Numbered from the stretch's first letter, positions 7,901 to 16,239 are shown. The stretch is DNA of 64,000 nucleotides from Micropruina glycogenica (GCF_039524395.1 NZ_BAAAGO010000033.1); one strand, 5' to 3'. Program-made: numbers and translations. Notes: generated from the sequence alone by a model not told the origin.

Positions 7901-8817
7901 TCGAAACCGCCCGGGTCGACCCCGAGACCGCGCCCCCAGGCGGCGGCCTCCATGGGTCGCTTGCCGGCGGGCTGCACGGTGAGCAGTTCGAGCACCCCAC
8001 GACCCGTGCCCACGTGCACCGAGCGCTTGTCGACCGCGAGCGTTCCCGGGGGCAGCACGGTGCCGGCGTGAGCGTGGCCGAGCCAGAGCTTGAGGCGTTC
8101 GCCGCGGTAGGTCGTCCAGGCCACCGGGCTGGGGTTGCAGGCTCTGATCAACCGATCGATGTCGAGGGCGGGTCGACGCCAGTCGACGCGTGCCTCGGCG
8201 ACGCTCAGCTTGGGCGCCCGCGACACGCCCTGCTCCGGTTGCGTGGTGGCGACCGCAGTGCCGGCCTCGAGGGCGTCCAACACGTCGACGAGCAGGCTCG
8301 CGCCGCGGTCGGCGAGTCGGGTGAGTACGCCGCCCGTCGTCTCGTGCTCGCCCAGCGGCGATGCCTCGCGCAGGTACACCGGGCCGGCGTCGAGGGCGGG
8401 CACGAGGTCGAAGATCGTGATGCCGGTTTCGGTGTCACCGGCCAGAATGGCCCGCTGCACCGGTGCCGCACCGCGCCAAGCAGGCAGTAGTGAGAAGTGC
8501 ACGTTCACCCAGCCGTGGGCCGGAATCGCCAGCACCGCCGGCGGAATCAATGCCCCATAGGCGACCACGGGGCAACAGTCGGGTGCGAGCGCACGCAGCC
8601 GCTCGACGAAGTCCGGCTCGCTCGGACGGGTGGGGGTCAAAGTTTCGACGCCGTGCTCGGCCGCCCACGCCGCCACGGGGCTGGGCACCGGCCGGTTGCT
8701 GCGGCCCTGCGGGGCGTCCGGACGGGTGACGACCGCGAGCAACTCATGGTGTGACGCGGCGACCGCCTGCAAAGCCGGCAGGGCAACCGCGGGAGTACCG
8801 GCGAAGACGATGCGCAC
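7897..8817 (-). CDS. fmt: Methionyl-tRNA formyltransferase
   Basis: A 306-residue enzyme formylating initiator Met-tRNA from 10-formyl-tetrahydrofolate. RIVFAGTPAVALPAL opens the Rossmann-like domain. The catalytic Asn and His lie in GWVNVHFSLLPAWRGAAP, the catalytic Asp in TIFDLVPALDAGP, and the C-terminal OB-like domain follows from about residue 210. Start GTG. No peptide deformylase gene precedes it; the spacer to priA (8818-9143, 326 bases) instead holds a copy of the 151-bp repeat element. Confidence 0.95.
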   Translation of the reverse strand: MRIVFAGTPAVALPALQAVAASHHELLAVVTRPDAPQGRSNRPVPSPVAAWAAEHGVETLTPTRPSEPDFVERLRALAPDCCPVVAYGALIPPAVLAIPAHGWVNVHFSLLPAWRGAAPVQRAILAGDTETGITIFDLVPALDAGPVYLREASPLGEHETTGGVLTRLADRGASLLVDVLDALEAGTAVATTQPEQGVSRAPKLSVAEARVDWRRPALDIDRLIRACNPSPVAWTTYRGERLKLWLGHAHAGTVLPPGTLAVDKRSVHVGTGRGVLELLTVQPAGKRPMEAAAWGRGLGVDPGGFE

Positions 8818-8935
8818 CGCGTCAGCCTACCGAGCCCACCCGCGACGCTTCGCCGGTCAAGCCGTCGCGACCCACGGCCGGTCGATTGTGTCGAGACCCT
8901 CCGGCTGCGATCGTCTGCCCACACGTGTTCAGCCC

Positions 8936-9085
8936 GGATCCACCGACCTGCGCCTACTGCGCGCCCGCATGCGGGCGGCCTGGCTGCGCCGGCCACGCTC
9001 AACAGACCACCGGTATGCCCTCGCGCGGCCGGCTGCCCAGCCCACCCCCCTGGTGCCGCTCGCTGCGGCGCCCATCGGATGCCGG
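8936..9085 (+). mobile_element. 151-bp MITE-like element, degenerate copy
   Basis: This is about 150 bp, matching 15665-15815 in the opposite orientation over nearly its whole length, including the shared block GGCCACGCTCAACAGA and the left end GGATCCACCGA. The right terminal repeat has decayed to ATCGGATGCCGG. It occupies most of the 326-base gap between fmt and priA, and nothing else is recognisable there. No transposase is encoded, so it would be mobilised in trans if at all. Calling it a MITE rests on the terminal repeats and flanking duplication of the other copy. Confidence 0.7.
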
Positions 9086-9143
9086 CTCAGCCGGCCCTGC
9101 GTCGCACCGCACCCGGGTCTCACCAAGCCGCGCGGCCGATCGG

Positions 9144-11087
9144 TCACAGCACGGCCGGATCGACCCGCACGCGCAGCGAACCGTCATCTTTGTGAGCGGT
9201 GCGCCGGGCCTGCACAGCCTTGGCTGCCGCGACCAACGCCACGCCCTCATGTGCCGGCGTGCGCAGCATCGATCGATGGTCGCCGTCGGCGAGCAGCACC
9301 GGCCCCAACAGCACGGCACTCGTTTCGGCCTGGCCGAACCTGACCGCCTCAGCCACAGCATCGGCGGCGCCCTCGAAGCTGACCAGCTTGGTGACCGGCG
9401 GAAACCCGGCCGCGGCCCGATCGGCCAACTCACGCGCCGCGAACCCGGGCGCGTCCAACCGCACCAGGGCCTGCACGGCACGCGCGGCCGGGTCGCCGAC
9501 CACGACCACGGTGCCGTCGTCGGACGCCCCGCGCACCAACGACACCGCAGCCAGCCAGCGGCGCAGCGCCTCTTCGGCGGCGCGCAGGTCGGCCCGAGCC
9601 AGCAACAGGTCGGCATCGAGCAGCACCGCCGTGGCGTAACCGCCCTCAGCGGTCGGCTCGGCCCCTGGCGTGGCCAGCACGAGCGCGGGTTCGGCACCCA
9701 CCTCGGCCACCCGGTGCTCGCCGCTGGACTGCACCACCTGGGTCTGCGGAAAGGCGCGACCGAGCTCTTCTGCGGTGCGCTGCACCCCGACCCGCGGGGC
9801 GCGCAACTCGGTGCCCCCGCAGTCGGGGCAGTGCCAATCGGGTCGCACCCCGCAGACTCGGCAGACCGCCGCGGCTCTTGAGGCCTGCCGCTCGCCTGCC
9901 AGCGGGTGGGCACAGGCCGGGCATCGCGCCAGGGCCCGGCACCGGGCGCAGGCCAGGGACGCCAGGTAGCCGGCGCGCGGCACCTGCACCAGCACCGGCC
10001 CGGCTGCCAGCCCGGCCCTGATGGCGGTGAATACCTCGTGCGGCAGCCGCGAGTGTGCGGCCGGGTCGCGTTCGAGCGCCCAGTCGGTGGCCGCGGCGAC
10101 GCGCACCACGGGGCAGAGCTCCCGCCGAACCGCCGGCGGCACCTGCAGCGGCACCAGCCAGTCGTGCTCGACCAGGCTCTGCACCTCGGCCGTGCGCGCG
10201 TAACCCAGGTAGAGCAACCCGCACGACTGCCGCGCTGAGCGCAGTGCCGCCACCACCCGCGCGTGCGGGTAGGGCGCCCGGGGATCGGCCCACGAGTCGT
10301 CGCCGTCGTCGTACAGCGCGATCAGGCCCAGGTCGGCGACCGGCGCGAAGGCAGCCGCCCGGGTGCCCAGCACGAGCCGGACACTGCCGCGAGCTGCGGC
10401 CAGAAACGCCCGGTAGCGCGCGGCCGGCCCCAGATCGGCGCTGAGCGTGACGAAACTGCCCCGACCGAACGCCGCCTCGCACCGGGCCTCGAGCCGCGCC
10501 AGGTCGGCAGCGTCGGGCACCAGCAGCGACACCCCGCGACCGCCTTTCAGAGTTGCGGCGGCCGCCTCGATCATGGCCTGCGCCCAGTCGCCGGCCGGTT
10601 CGGTCACCGGCGCCAGGGCCAGGGTGGCCCGCGGTGCGCGGCCGTCACGCAAGGCGCCGAGCAGGGCGGTGCCGTGCGGGTAGTGGTTCAGGGTGGGCGC
10701 GTCGTTCACAGGGTGGGGTGTTGGACGCTCGGGCGCCGTCGCCTGCTCGGTGATGCCGTGTCGGGGCGGCACCGCCAGCCGCACCACGTCGGTGAAGGTG
10801 CCGGCGTAGTGGTCGGCCACCGCCCGCACCACGCCGACGATCTCGGGCCGCAGCACCGGCTCGGGCGACACCACCTTGAGCAGCGGCGCCAGTTCGCGCT
10901 CGGAGTCCGATGACGTCAGCACGTCGATCACGAACCCGTCGCGCTGCCGGCCCGCGAAGCGCACCCGCACCCGGCAGCCCGGCACCGCCTGGTCGGCCAG
11001 TTCGTCGGGAATCGCGTAGTCGAAGAACCGGTCGAGGTGCGGCAGCGGTACGTCCACCGCCACCCTCGCGACCCTCGGCTCACCCAC
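9144..11087 (-). CDS. priA: Primosomal protein N' (PriA) with degenerate helicase motifs
   Basis: A 647-residue PriA homologue that helps restart replication at stalled forks. The N-terminal DNA-binding domain is seen in VAVDVPLPHLDRFFDYAIPD. The zinc-binding cysteine pairs are intact (LACARCRALARCPACAHP and AVCRVCG...WHCPDCGG). The ATPase is degenerate: no GxxGxGKT Walker A is present, and the Walker B position reads LYDDGDDSW. Loss of ATPase motifs is known in actinobacterial PriA proteins, so a structural rather than helicase role is likely. I chose GTG 11087 because the frame further upstream runs through a REP palindrome; GTG 11111 or 11117 remain possible. Confidence 0.88.
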   Translation of the reverse strand: MGEPRVARVAVDVPLPHLDRFFDYAIPDELADQAVPGCRVRVRFAGRQRDGFVIDVLTSSDSERELAPLLKVVSPEPVLRPEIVGVVRAVADHYAGTFTDVVRLAVPPRHGITEQATAPERPTPHPVNDAPTLNHYPHGTALLGALRDGRAPRATLALAPVTEPAGDWAQAMIEAAAATLKGGRGVSLLVPDAADLARLEARCEAAFGRGSFVTLSADLGPAARYRAFLAAARGSVRLVLGTRAAAFAPVADLGLIALYDDGDDSWADPRAPYPHARVVAALRSARQSCGLLYLGYARTAEVQSLVEHDWLVPLQVPPAVRRELCPVVRVAAATDWALERDPAAHSRLPHEVFTAIRAGLAAGPVLVQVPRAGYLASLACARCRALARCPACAHPLAGERQASRAAAVCRVCGVRPDWHCPDCGGTELRAPRVGVQRTAEELGRAFPQTQVVQSSGEHRVAEVGAEPALVLATPGAEPTAEGGYATAVLLDADLLLARADLRAAEEALRRWLAAVSLVRGASDDGTVVVVGDPAARAVQALVRLDAPGFAARELADRAAAGFPPVTKLVSFEGAADAVAEAVRFGQAETSAVLLGPVLLADGDHRSMLRTPAHEGVALVAAAKAVQARRTAHKDDGSLRVRVDPAVL

Positions 11088-11239
11088 GCCCCCGATGCTA
11101 GGGGGCGGCACCGACACACGTCGTTCCGGGACGAAACGGGACGGTTCCGAGTCGCATGCCGCCGCACGGCAACCCCCACCCCGGCCGGTCGACGGAATCG
11201 GCAACCCATCCCCTCGATTCAGCGCCCGCGCGCACGAGG

Positions 11240-11265
11240 GAGATCCCGTCGTCCGCCGGGATGAC
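11240..11265. repeat. REP-like palindrome upstream of priA
   Basis: One copy of the 26-bp family whose arms are GAGATCCCGGCG and CGCCGGGATGAC around a 2-4 base loop; here the left arm has one change. Two half copies (GTCATCCCGGCG at 11332 and GTCATTCCGGCG at 11352) lie next to the stop of the MFS gene. Position between genes suits a transcript 3'-end hairpin or a REP element. Confidence 0.8.
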
Positions 11266-11352
11266 GAGGCGGCCTGACCCAAGAACCCGGGGACGGTTCG
11301 CGGTCGTCCCGCGAACAAACGTGTGCACCGCGTCATCCCGGCGGGTGCCTCG

Positions 11353-12990
11353 TCATTCCGGCGGACGCTCGTCGGCGCGGGACGGGCGGAACGCCAGCGT
11401 CGGCGGCACCAGGTGCCGGCCGACCGGCCGCGTGGTTGCGAACGAGAACGCGTGCTGCTCGATCGCCTGGTCGTCGGCCGTGAGGCGTTCGGTGTGCTGC
11501 CGTTCGTGCTCGGCCCACGAGGCCACGGTGAACACCTCGATGAAGCCGTCCGTGCTCTCGGCCACCCGGTACAACTCCCAGCGCACGGCTCCGCTGCGTA
11601 GCCGGGAGCGGCGCATGGCGTCCATCGCAGCGAGCCACTCGGTCACTCGGTCAGGGGCGATCTGGTACTCGACCATCACCTGCACCGGGCCGGTGTCGGA
11701 CGCCGGGTCGATGTCGATGGGCGACTCGGCCCAGTAGGCCAGCGGGGTGCGGTCGAGTTGGGCGCTCTCGGGAATGCGCAACCCGATCGCGCCCACACCG
11801 GCCACCACCACCAGTGCGGCGGCGACCGTCACCGCCAACCCGAGCCCCCAGTGCTGCGTGACCTGCCCCCAGACGGGCGACGCGATCACCTGCGAACCGG
11901 TGAAGGTCATCAGGTAGATGGCCAACGCCCTGGCCCGCACCCAGCCGGGCAGAAACAGTTGCAGCTCTGCGTTCAAGGTGGCGATCGTGGCGGTCCAGCA
12001 GTAGCCGGCCACGATCAACAGCGGCACAGCCACCCACAGCCCGGGCGCCAGCATGATCAGCCCGAACGCCAGGCCGTAGATCACCGCCGCGGCGGTCAGA
12101 ATCGTGTTCGAGCTCACCCGGTGTTTCACGTGGCCCAGCGTCAGCGCACCCAGGGTGGCACCCACCCCCAGGGCGCCGAACATAATGCCGTACCCGGACG
12201 CTCCGGCGGCCAACTGCTGGTTGGCGATCAAGGGCAGCAGGGCCCAGAGTGCTGTGGCCGGAGCGACGAAGAGCACCACGCGCAGCAGGATCGTGCGCAC
12301 GTGCGGCTCGTGGCGCACGTAACGGGCCCCTGCGCGCAGCGCGGGCAGAAACCGCTCGCGCTGCGTGCTGACCATGGACGGCCGGCGCCAGGCCAGCAGC
12401 GCGGCCAGCAGAATCACCGTGCAGCAGGCGTTGAACGCGAAGACCGGGGGCACCCCCCAGGCAGCGATCAGGGCACCTGCGATCGCCGGCCCGGCAGCCC
12501 GTGCCACGTTGACGTTGATCATGTCGAGACGTGTGGCTGCCGCGATCTGCGAGCGGGGCACGAGTTCTGTCATCAACGGCTGCCAGGTGGGCAGTTGCAG
12601 CGCCAGGCCGGATCCGATCAGAAACGTGAACGCCAGCAGCAGCGGAGCGCTCAGGCTGCCGGTCCAGGCCAGCACGGCCAGCAGCACCGCGATCGAGATC
12701 GCGTACAGCTGAATGCCGATCATCAGTTGCCGCCGGTCGAACGCGTCCGAGATCACGCCGGCGGGCAGCGCCAGCAGCATCACCGGCAGCGCGTTGGCCG
12801 CCGCAACCAGCGACACGATGGTCGCGGCGCTGGGGTCTTGAATGAACAACCACTGGGCACCGACCGTTTGGGCGAACGTGCCGATGCTGCTGGCCACCAC
12901 GCCGACCCACAGCCAGGCGAACACGCGGTTGCGCAGCGGCGCGAACACCGACGACGACTCCGCCGGCTGATCTGTCGGTGCTTGGCTCAT
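11353..12990 (-). CDS. MFS exporter (EntS-like) fused to a C-terminal ABM-like domain
   Basis: A 545-residue inner-membrane protein. Residues about 20-420 hold some 11-12 hydrophobic segments with loop motifs such as PAGVISDAFDRRQLM between the second and third helices, as in MFS_3/EntS-type exporters. After the last helix (about 420) a soluble tail of roughly 110 residues includes VMVEYQIAPDRVTEWLAAMD and YRVAESTDGFIEVFTVASW, resembling an antibiotic-biosynthesis-monooxygenase (ABM) ferredoxin-like domain. Such fusions occur in this MFS group. Substrate is unknown (siderophore or drug export are options). Its stop codon lies inside a REP half-element. Confidence 0.85.
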   Translation of the reverse strand: MSQAPTDQPAESSSVFAPLRNRVFAWLWVGVVASSIGTFAQTVGAQWLFIQDPSAATIVSLVAAANALPVMLLALPAGVISDAFDRRQLMIGIQLYAISIAVLLAVLAWTGSLSAPLLLAFTFLIGSGLALQLPTWQPLMTELVPRSQIAAATRLDMINVNVARAAGPAIAGALIAAWGVPPVFAFNACCTVILLAALLAWRRPSMVSTQRERFLPALRAGARYVRHEPHVRTILLRVVLFVAPATALWALLPLIANQQLAAGASGYGIMFGALGVGATLGALTLGHVKHRVSSNTILTAAAVIYGLAFGLIMLAPGLWVAVPLLIVAGYCWTATIATLNAELQLFLPGWVRARALAIYLMTFTGSQVIASPVWGQVTQHWGLGLAVTVAAALVVVAGVGAIGLRIPESAQLDRTPLAYWAESPIDIDPASDTGPVQVMVEYQIAPDRVTEWLAAMDAMRRSRLRSGAVRWELYRVAESTDGFIEVFTVASWAEHERQHTERLTADDQAIEQHAFSFATTRPVGRHLVPPTLAFRPSRADERPPE

Positions 12991-13079
12991 AGGTCCATCT
13001 CAACCCATGTCAGCGCCGCGAAACAGTCCCCGCCAATGCCCCTCTGTGCTGGTCACCCTCAGGCAGACCAACCCGAATC

Positions 13080-13105
13080 GTCATTCCGGCGAAAGCCGGA
13101 ATCTC
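13080..13105. repeat. REP-like palindrome (inverted pair, member 1)
   Basis: GTCATTCCGGCG and CGCCGGAATCTC-type arms with an AAA loop. It faces a second copy at 13139-13164 across 33 bases that contain GGGGACCGTCCCC, itself a palindrome. Both lie in the 240-base gap between metK and the MFS gene and could form a strong terminator or BIME-like structure. Confidence 0.8.
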
Positions 13106-13138
13106 AAAAGGCACACTCGGGGACCGTCCCCCACCCCA

Positions 13139-13164
13139 GAGATTCCGGCGTACGCCGGAATGAC
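13139..13164. repeat. REP-like palindrome (inverted pair, member 2)
   Basis: Arms GAGATTCCGGCG and CGCCGGAATGAC. The C-to-T change in one arm is matched by G-to-A in the other, so pairing is maintained. It is the inverted partner of 13080-13105, downstream of metK. Confidence 0.8.
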
Positions 13165-13230
13165 GGTGGTTGCGGCCGCCGTCGACTTCCAAACGCCGAC
13201 CCAAGAAGGTCTCGACCAGTTCGACCAGCT

Positions 13231-14421
13231 TCAGCCCTTGACGGCGCCCGCAAGCGCGTCGGCGCGGTCGGTGCGTTCCCAGGTGAACTCGGGCAACTCG
13301 CGTCCGAAGTGGCCGTAGTTGGTGGTGAGCGAGTAGATCGGCCGCAGCAGGTCGAGGTCGCGAATGATGGCCGCCGGCCGCAGGTCGAACACCTGCAACA
13401 CCGCGTCGGTGATCTGATCGAGCGGAACGGTCTCGGTGCCGAAGCAGTCGGCGTAGAAACCCACCGGGTGCGAGCGGCCGATCGCGTAGGCGACCTGCAC
13501 CTCGCAACGGGTCGCCAGCCCGGCCGCCACCACGTTCTTGGCCACCCAGCGCATGGCGTAGGCCGCCGAGCGGTCGACCTTAGAAGGGTCCTTGCCCGAG
13601 AACGCGCCGCCGCCGTGCCGGGCCATGCCGCCGTAGGTGTCGACGATGATCTTGCGGCCCGTGACCCCGGCGTCGCCCATCGGGCCGCCGATCACGAACT
13701 TGCCGGTCGGGTTGACGTACACGCTCTTGGCATCGGAGGCCACGTCGTAGCCGGCCAGCACCGGCTCGATCACCTCGGCGATGATGCCGGGGCGAATGTC
13801 GTCGTCGTAGGACGCCTCGGCCGTGTGCTGCGACGACACCACGACCGCGTCGACACCCACGGGGCGGTCGCCGTCGTAGGCGATGGTCACCTGGGTCTTG
13901 CCGTCGGGCAGCAGAAACGGCAACACCCCGCTGCGCCGCACCTCGGTGAGCCGCTGCGACAGCCGGTGCGCCATGTGAATCGGCAGCGGCATCAACTCGG
14001 GGGTGTCGGTGCAGGCGTAGCCGAACATCAGCCCCTGGTCGCCGGCGCCCTGGCTGTCGAGCGCGTCACCCGAGCCGCCCTCGCGGTGCTCGCCGGCGTC
14101 GTTCACGCCCTGGGCGATGTCGGGCGACTGCGCACCGATCGACACCAGCACCCCGCAGGAGGCCCCGTCGAACGACTTGTCGGACGAGTCGTAGCCGATC
14201 TGCAGAATGCGTTCACGGGCCAGCCGGGCGATGTCGACGTACCCGGCCGTGGTCACCTCACCGGCGACGTGAACGGTGCCGGTGGTGACCAGCGTTTCGA
14301 CCGCCACCCGGCTGCCGATGTCTTGAGCCAGCAGCGCGTCCAACACGGCGTCAGAGACCGAGTCGGCCACCTTGTCGGGGTGGCCCTCGGTGACTGACTC
14401 AGAGGTGAACAGGCGGCTCAT
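13231..14421 (-). CDS. metK: S-adenosylmethionine synthetase
   Basis: A 396-residue enzyme making S-adenosylmethionine from methionine and ATP. The N-terminus holds SVTEGHPDKVADSVSDAVLD with the ATP-binding His and metal Asp. GAGDQGLMFGYACTDT is the first PROSITE-type signature, and GGGAFSGKDPSKVDRSAAYA is the second, with the catalytic lysines. Length is normal. ATG 14421 overlaps the coaBC stop by four bases (ATGA), indicating coupling. No SAM-responsive leader is visible, as expected for an internal operon gene. Confidence 0.97.
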   Translation of the reverse strand: MSRLFTSESVTEGHPDKVADSVSDAVLDALLAQDIGSRVAVETLVTTGTVHVAGEVTTAGYVDIARLARERILQIGYDSSDKSFDGASCGVLVSIGAQSPDIAQGVNDAGEHREGGSGDALDSQGAGDQGLMFGYACTDTPELMPLPIHMAHRLSQRLTEVRRSGVLPFLLPDGKTQVTIAYDGDRPVGVDAVVVSSQHTAEASYDDDIRPGIIAEVIEPVLAGYDVASDAKSVYVNPTGKFVIGGPMGDAGVTGRKIIVDTYGGMARHGGGAFSGKDPSKVDRSAAYAMRWVAKNVVAAGLATRCEVQVAYAIGRSHPVGFYADCFGTETVPLDQITDAVLQVFDLRPAAIIRDLDLLRPIYSLTTNYGHFGRELPEFTWERTDRADALAGAVKG

Positions 14422-15638
14422 CGGGTGGTTCCCTTCGTATGAACGACGGCGTCGAGAATGCGGTGGGCGATCAGGTTCTTGTCTCCGGCGGCCTCGCCGA
14501 CCACCCCGGTGGAGTCGACAATAGTGACGGCGTTGTCGGCGGCGCCGAACACCGCGCCGCCACTGACGTCGTTGAGCACCAACAGATCGCAGCCCTTGCG
14601 TGCGAGCTTCGCACGGCCCAGTTCGAGCAGCCGCTCGCGACTGCCCGCGGTCTCGGCCGCGAAACCGACGATCACCTGATCGTCGTGCCGCGCGCGCACC
14701 AGGGCGGCCAGCACGTCGGTGGTCTGGCTGAACTCGACGCTCAACCCGGCATCGCCGCTCTTCTTCAGCTTCTGCGCACTCGGGTCGGCCGGGGTGAAGT
14801 CGGCGGGTGCCGCTGCCATCACGATCACGTCGCTGCTCGGCGCCAGCGCCATCATGGCGTCGGCCAGGTCGGCGGTCGAGGTGACGTGCTGCACGTCGGC
14901 CGAACCGGGCACGTCGGCGGTGATGGCCGCGGCCACCACGGTGACGTCGGCCCCGCGCAGGGCGGCGGCTCGGGCGATGGCCAGGCCCATGCGTCCAGAA
15001 CTCGCGTTGGAGAGATAGCGGACGGGGTCGAGCGCCTCACGGGTGCCCCCGGCGCTGACGGTGAGCCGCACGCCGTCCAGATCACGAGCCCTGACCGCGC
15101 GGGTGACGTCGGGGGCGAGCAGCGACAACGCCGCCTGTTCGATGTCGGCGGGTTCGGGCAGCCGGCCGGGGCCGGTGTCGGCACCGGTGAGCCGTCCGGA
15201 ATCGGGGTCGAGCACCACCACGCCCCGCTCGCGCAGGGTGGCCACGTTGGCCACGGTGGCGGGGTGGAGCCACATCTCGGTGTGCATCGCCGGGGCCATC
15301 AGCACCGGGCAGGTGGCGGTCAGCAGCACGTTGGTGAGCAGGTCGTCGGCGCGTCCGGTGGCCGCCCGCGCCAGCAGGTCGGCAGTCGCCGGCGCCACGA
15401 CCACCAACTCGGCCTCGCGGCCGAGCCGCACGTGCGGCACCTCGTGCGCGTCGTGCCACACCTGCGTGCGCACCGGACGGCCCGACAGGGCGGCCCAGGT
15501 GGTCTCACCCACGAAGTTCAGCGCGTTCGCGGTGGGCACCACGGTGACCTCGTGGCCGGCTTCGGTGAACCGGCGCAGCAGCAGGCACGCCTTGTACGCG
15601 GCGATTCCGCCGGCCACCCCGAGCACGATGCGGCTCAT
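14418..15638 (-). CDS. coaBC: Bifunctional phosphopantothenoylcysteine decarboxylase / synthase
   Basis: A 406-residue two-domain enzyme of coenzyme A synthesis. The CoaC flavoprotein half (1-190) begins RIVLGVAGGIAAYKACLL and shows the active-site His region HEVPHVRLG, ADLLARAATG and the substrate-clamp APAMHTEMW. The CoaB half (about 195-400) has TVSAGGTREALDPVRYLSN and the dimerisation/phosphopantothenate lysine motif QKLKKSG. It is followed by metK with a 4-base overlap. The spacer to rpoZ carries a recently inserted 151-bp element. Confidence 0.96.
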   Translation of the reverse strand: MSRIVLGVAGGIAAYKACLLLRRFTEAGHEVTVVPTANALNFVGETTWAALSGRPVRTQVWHDAHEVPHVRLGREAELVVVAPATADLLARAATGRADDLLTNVLLTATCPVLMAPAMHTEMWLHPATVANVATLRERGVVVLDPDSGRLTGADTGPGRLPEPADIEQAALSLLAPDVTRAVRARDLDGVRLTVSAGGTREALDPVRYLSNASSGRMGLAIARAAALRGADVTVVAAAITADVPGSADVQHVTSTADLADAMMALAPSSDVIVMAAAPADFTPADPSAQKLKKSGDAGLSVEFSQTTDVLAALVRARHDDQVIVGFAAETAGSRERLLELGRAKLARKGCDLLVLNDVSGGAVFGAADNAVTIVDSTGVVGEAAGDKNLIAHRILDAVVHTKGTTR

Positions 15639-15653
15639 GGCGTGGCACGCCGA

Positions 15654-15664
15654 AGACTCAGGCC
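15654..15664. repeat. 11-bp flanking direct repeat, left
   Basis: AGACTCAGGCC immediately left of the 151-bp element and repeated exactly at 15816-15826 on its right. This is what a target-site duplication made by insertion would look like. Confidence 0.75.
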
Positions 15665-15815
15665 GGATCCACCGATGGCCGCCGTAGCGGGCGGCACCAG
15701 ACGGGTGGGCCGGGCAGCCGGTCCGCGCGAGGGCGTACCGGGCGTCTGTTGAGCGTGGCCGGCGCAGACGGGGCGCCCGGCTGGGGTCGCGCAGTAGGCG
15801 GAAATCGGTGGATCC
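15665..15815 (-). mobile_element. 151-bp MITE-like element with 12-bp terminal inverted repeats
   Basis: The ends are GGATCCACCGAT and ATCGGTGGATCC, perfect 12-bp inverted repeats. The flanks carry an 11-bp direct repeat (AGACTCAGGCC). The interior is GC-rich, encodes no transposase, and matches 8936-9085 in reverse orientation. It sits exactly between the rpoZ stop codon and coaBC. Perfect ends and flanks suggest a recent insertion of a non-autonomous element; the parental transposase is not in this window. Confidence 0.8.
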
Positions 15816-15826
15816 AGACTCAGGCC
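15816..15826. repeat. 11-bp flanking direct repeat, right
   Basis: The second exact copy of AGACTCAGGCC. It overlaps the last codons and the stop of rpoZ, so the insertion left the rpoZ coding end intact. Confidence 0.75.
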
Positions 15827-16158
15827 AGGTCGTCGCTGAAGGGGTCGAGGTCGCTGAAGTCGGGGTCGGCCTCGGCCTCGGCGCGCGCGGCGGCCTCGGC
15901 CTCGGGGTCGATCTCGGTGCACTCCAGCACCCCGGCGTTCACCTCGCGCAGCGCGATCGACAGCGGCTTCTCTTGCACGCCGGTGTCGACCAGCGGGCCG
16001 ACGTTCTCGAGCAGGCCCTCGCCCAACTGGCTGTAGTAGGCGTTGATCTGCCGGGCGCGCTTGGCGGCGAACAGCACCAGGCGGTACTTGGAGTCGACCT
16101 GGGCCAGCAGCTCGTCGATCGGCGGGTTGGTGATGCCCTCGGGAATCTGTGTGCTCAA
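15820..16158 (-). CDS. rpoZ: RNA polymerase omega subunit
   Basis: A 112-residue omega subunit that helps assemble RNA polymerase. The conserved core GITNPPIDELLAQVDSKYRL, AAKRARQINAYYSQLGEGLL and QEKPLSIALREVNAG is complete. An acidic tail follows. I chose TTG 16158 because GAAGG lies about seven bases upstream; another TTG at 16236, only three bases past the gmk stop, would add 26 unconserved residues. It follows gmk, the usual order. Confidence 0.93.
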   Translation of the reverse strand: MSTQIPEGITNPPIDELLAQVDSKYRLVLFAAKRARQINAYYSQLGEGLLENVGPLVDTGVQEKPLSIALREVNAGVLECTEIDPEAEAAARAEAEADPDFSDLDPFSDDLA

Positions 16159-16239
16159 AGGATGACCTTCGGTTCGGTTCGGCGCGGCCCGGCCGTCGGT
16201 TCGGGCCGGTGCGCCAGTGATGGAGTCGGCTTGCAAAAC

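Noticed and set aside
8751..9881. Similar predicted peptides (containing CAGHAQQT) in the two 151-bp element copies
   Set aside because: The similarity follows from DNA similarity of the repeat. The frames extend far into antisense of known genes and have no ribosome-binding sites.
11758..14397. An 879-codon open frame on the plus strand
   Set aside because: It is antisense to the MFS and metK genes, is rich in Gly/Arg/His/Gln as expected from GC-biased antisense frames, and shows no family motifs.
14418..14440. A SAM riboswitch or attenuator before metK
   Set aside because: metK overlaps the end of coaBC by four bases, leaving no leader.
15689..15815. A readable extension of the frame upstream of the coaBC start through the inserted element
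   Set aside because: CoaBC begins normally at ATG 15638 with its conserved N-terminus, so the element is upstream and untranslated.
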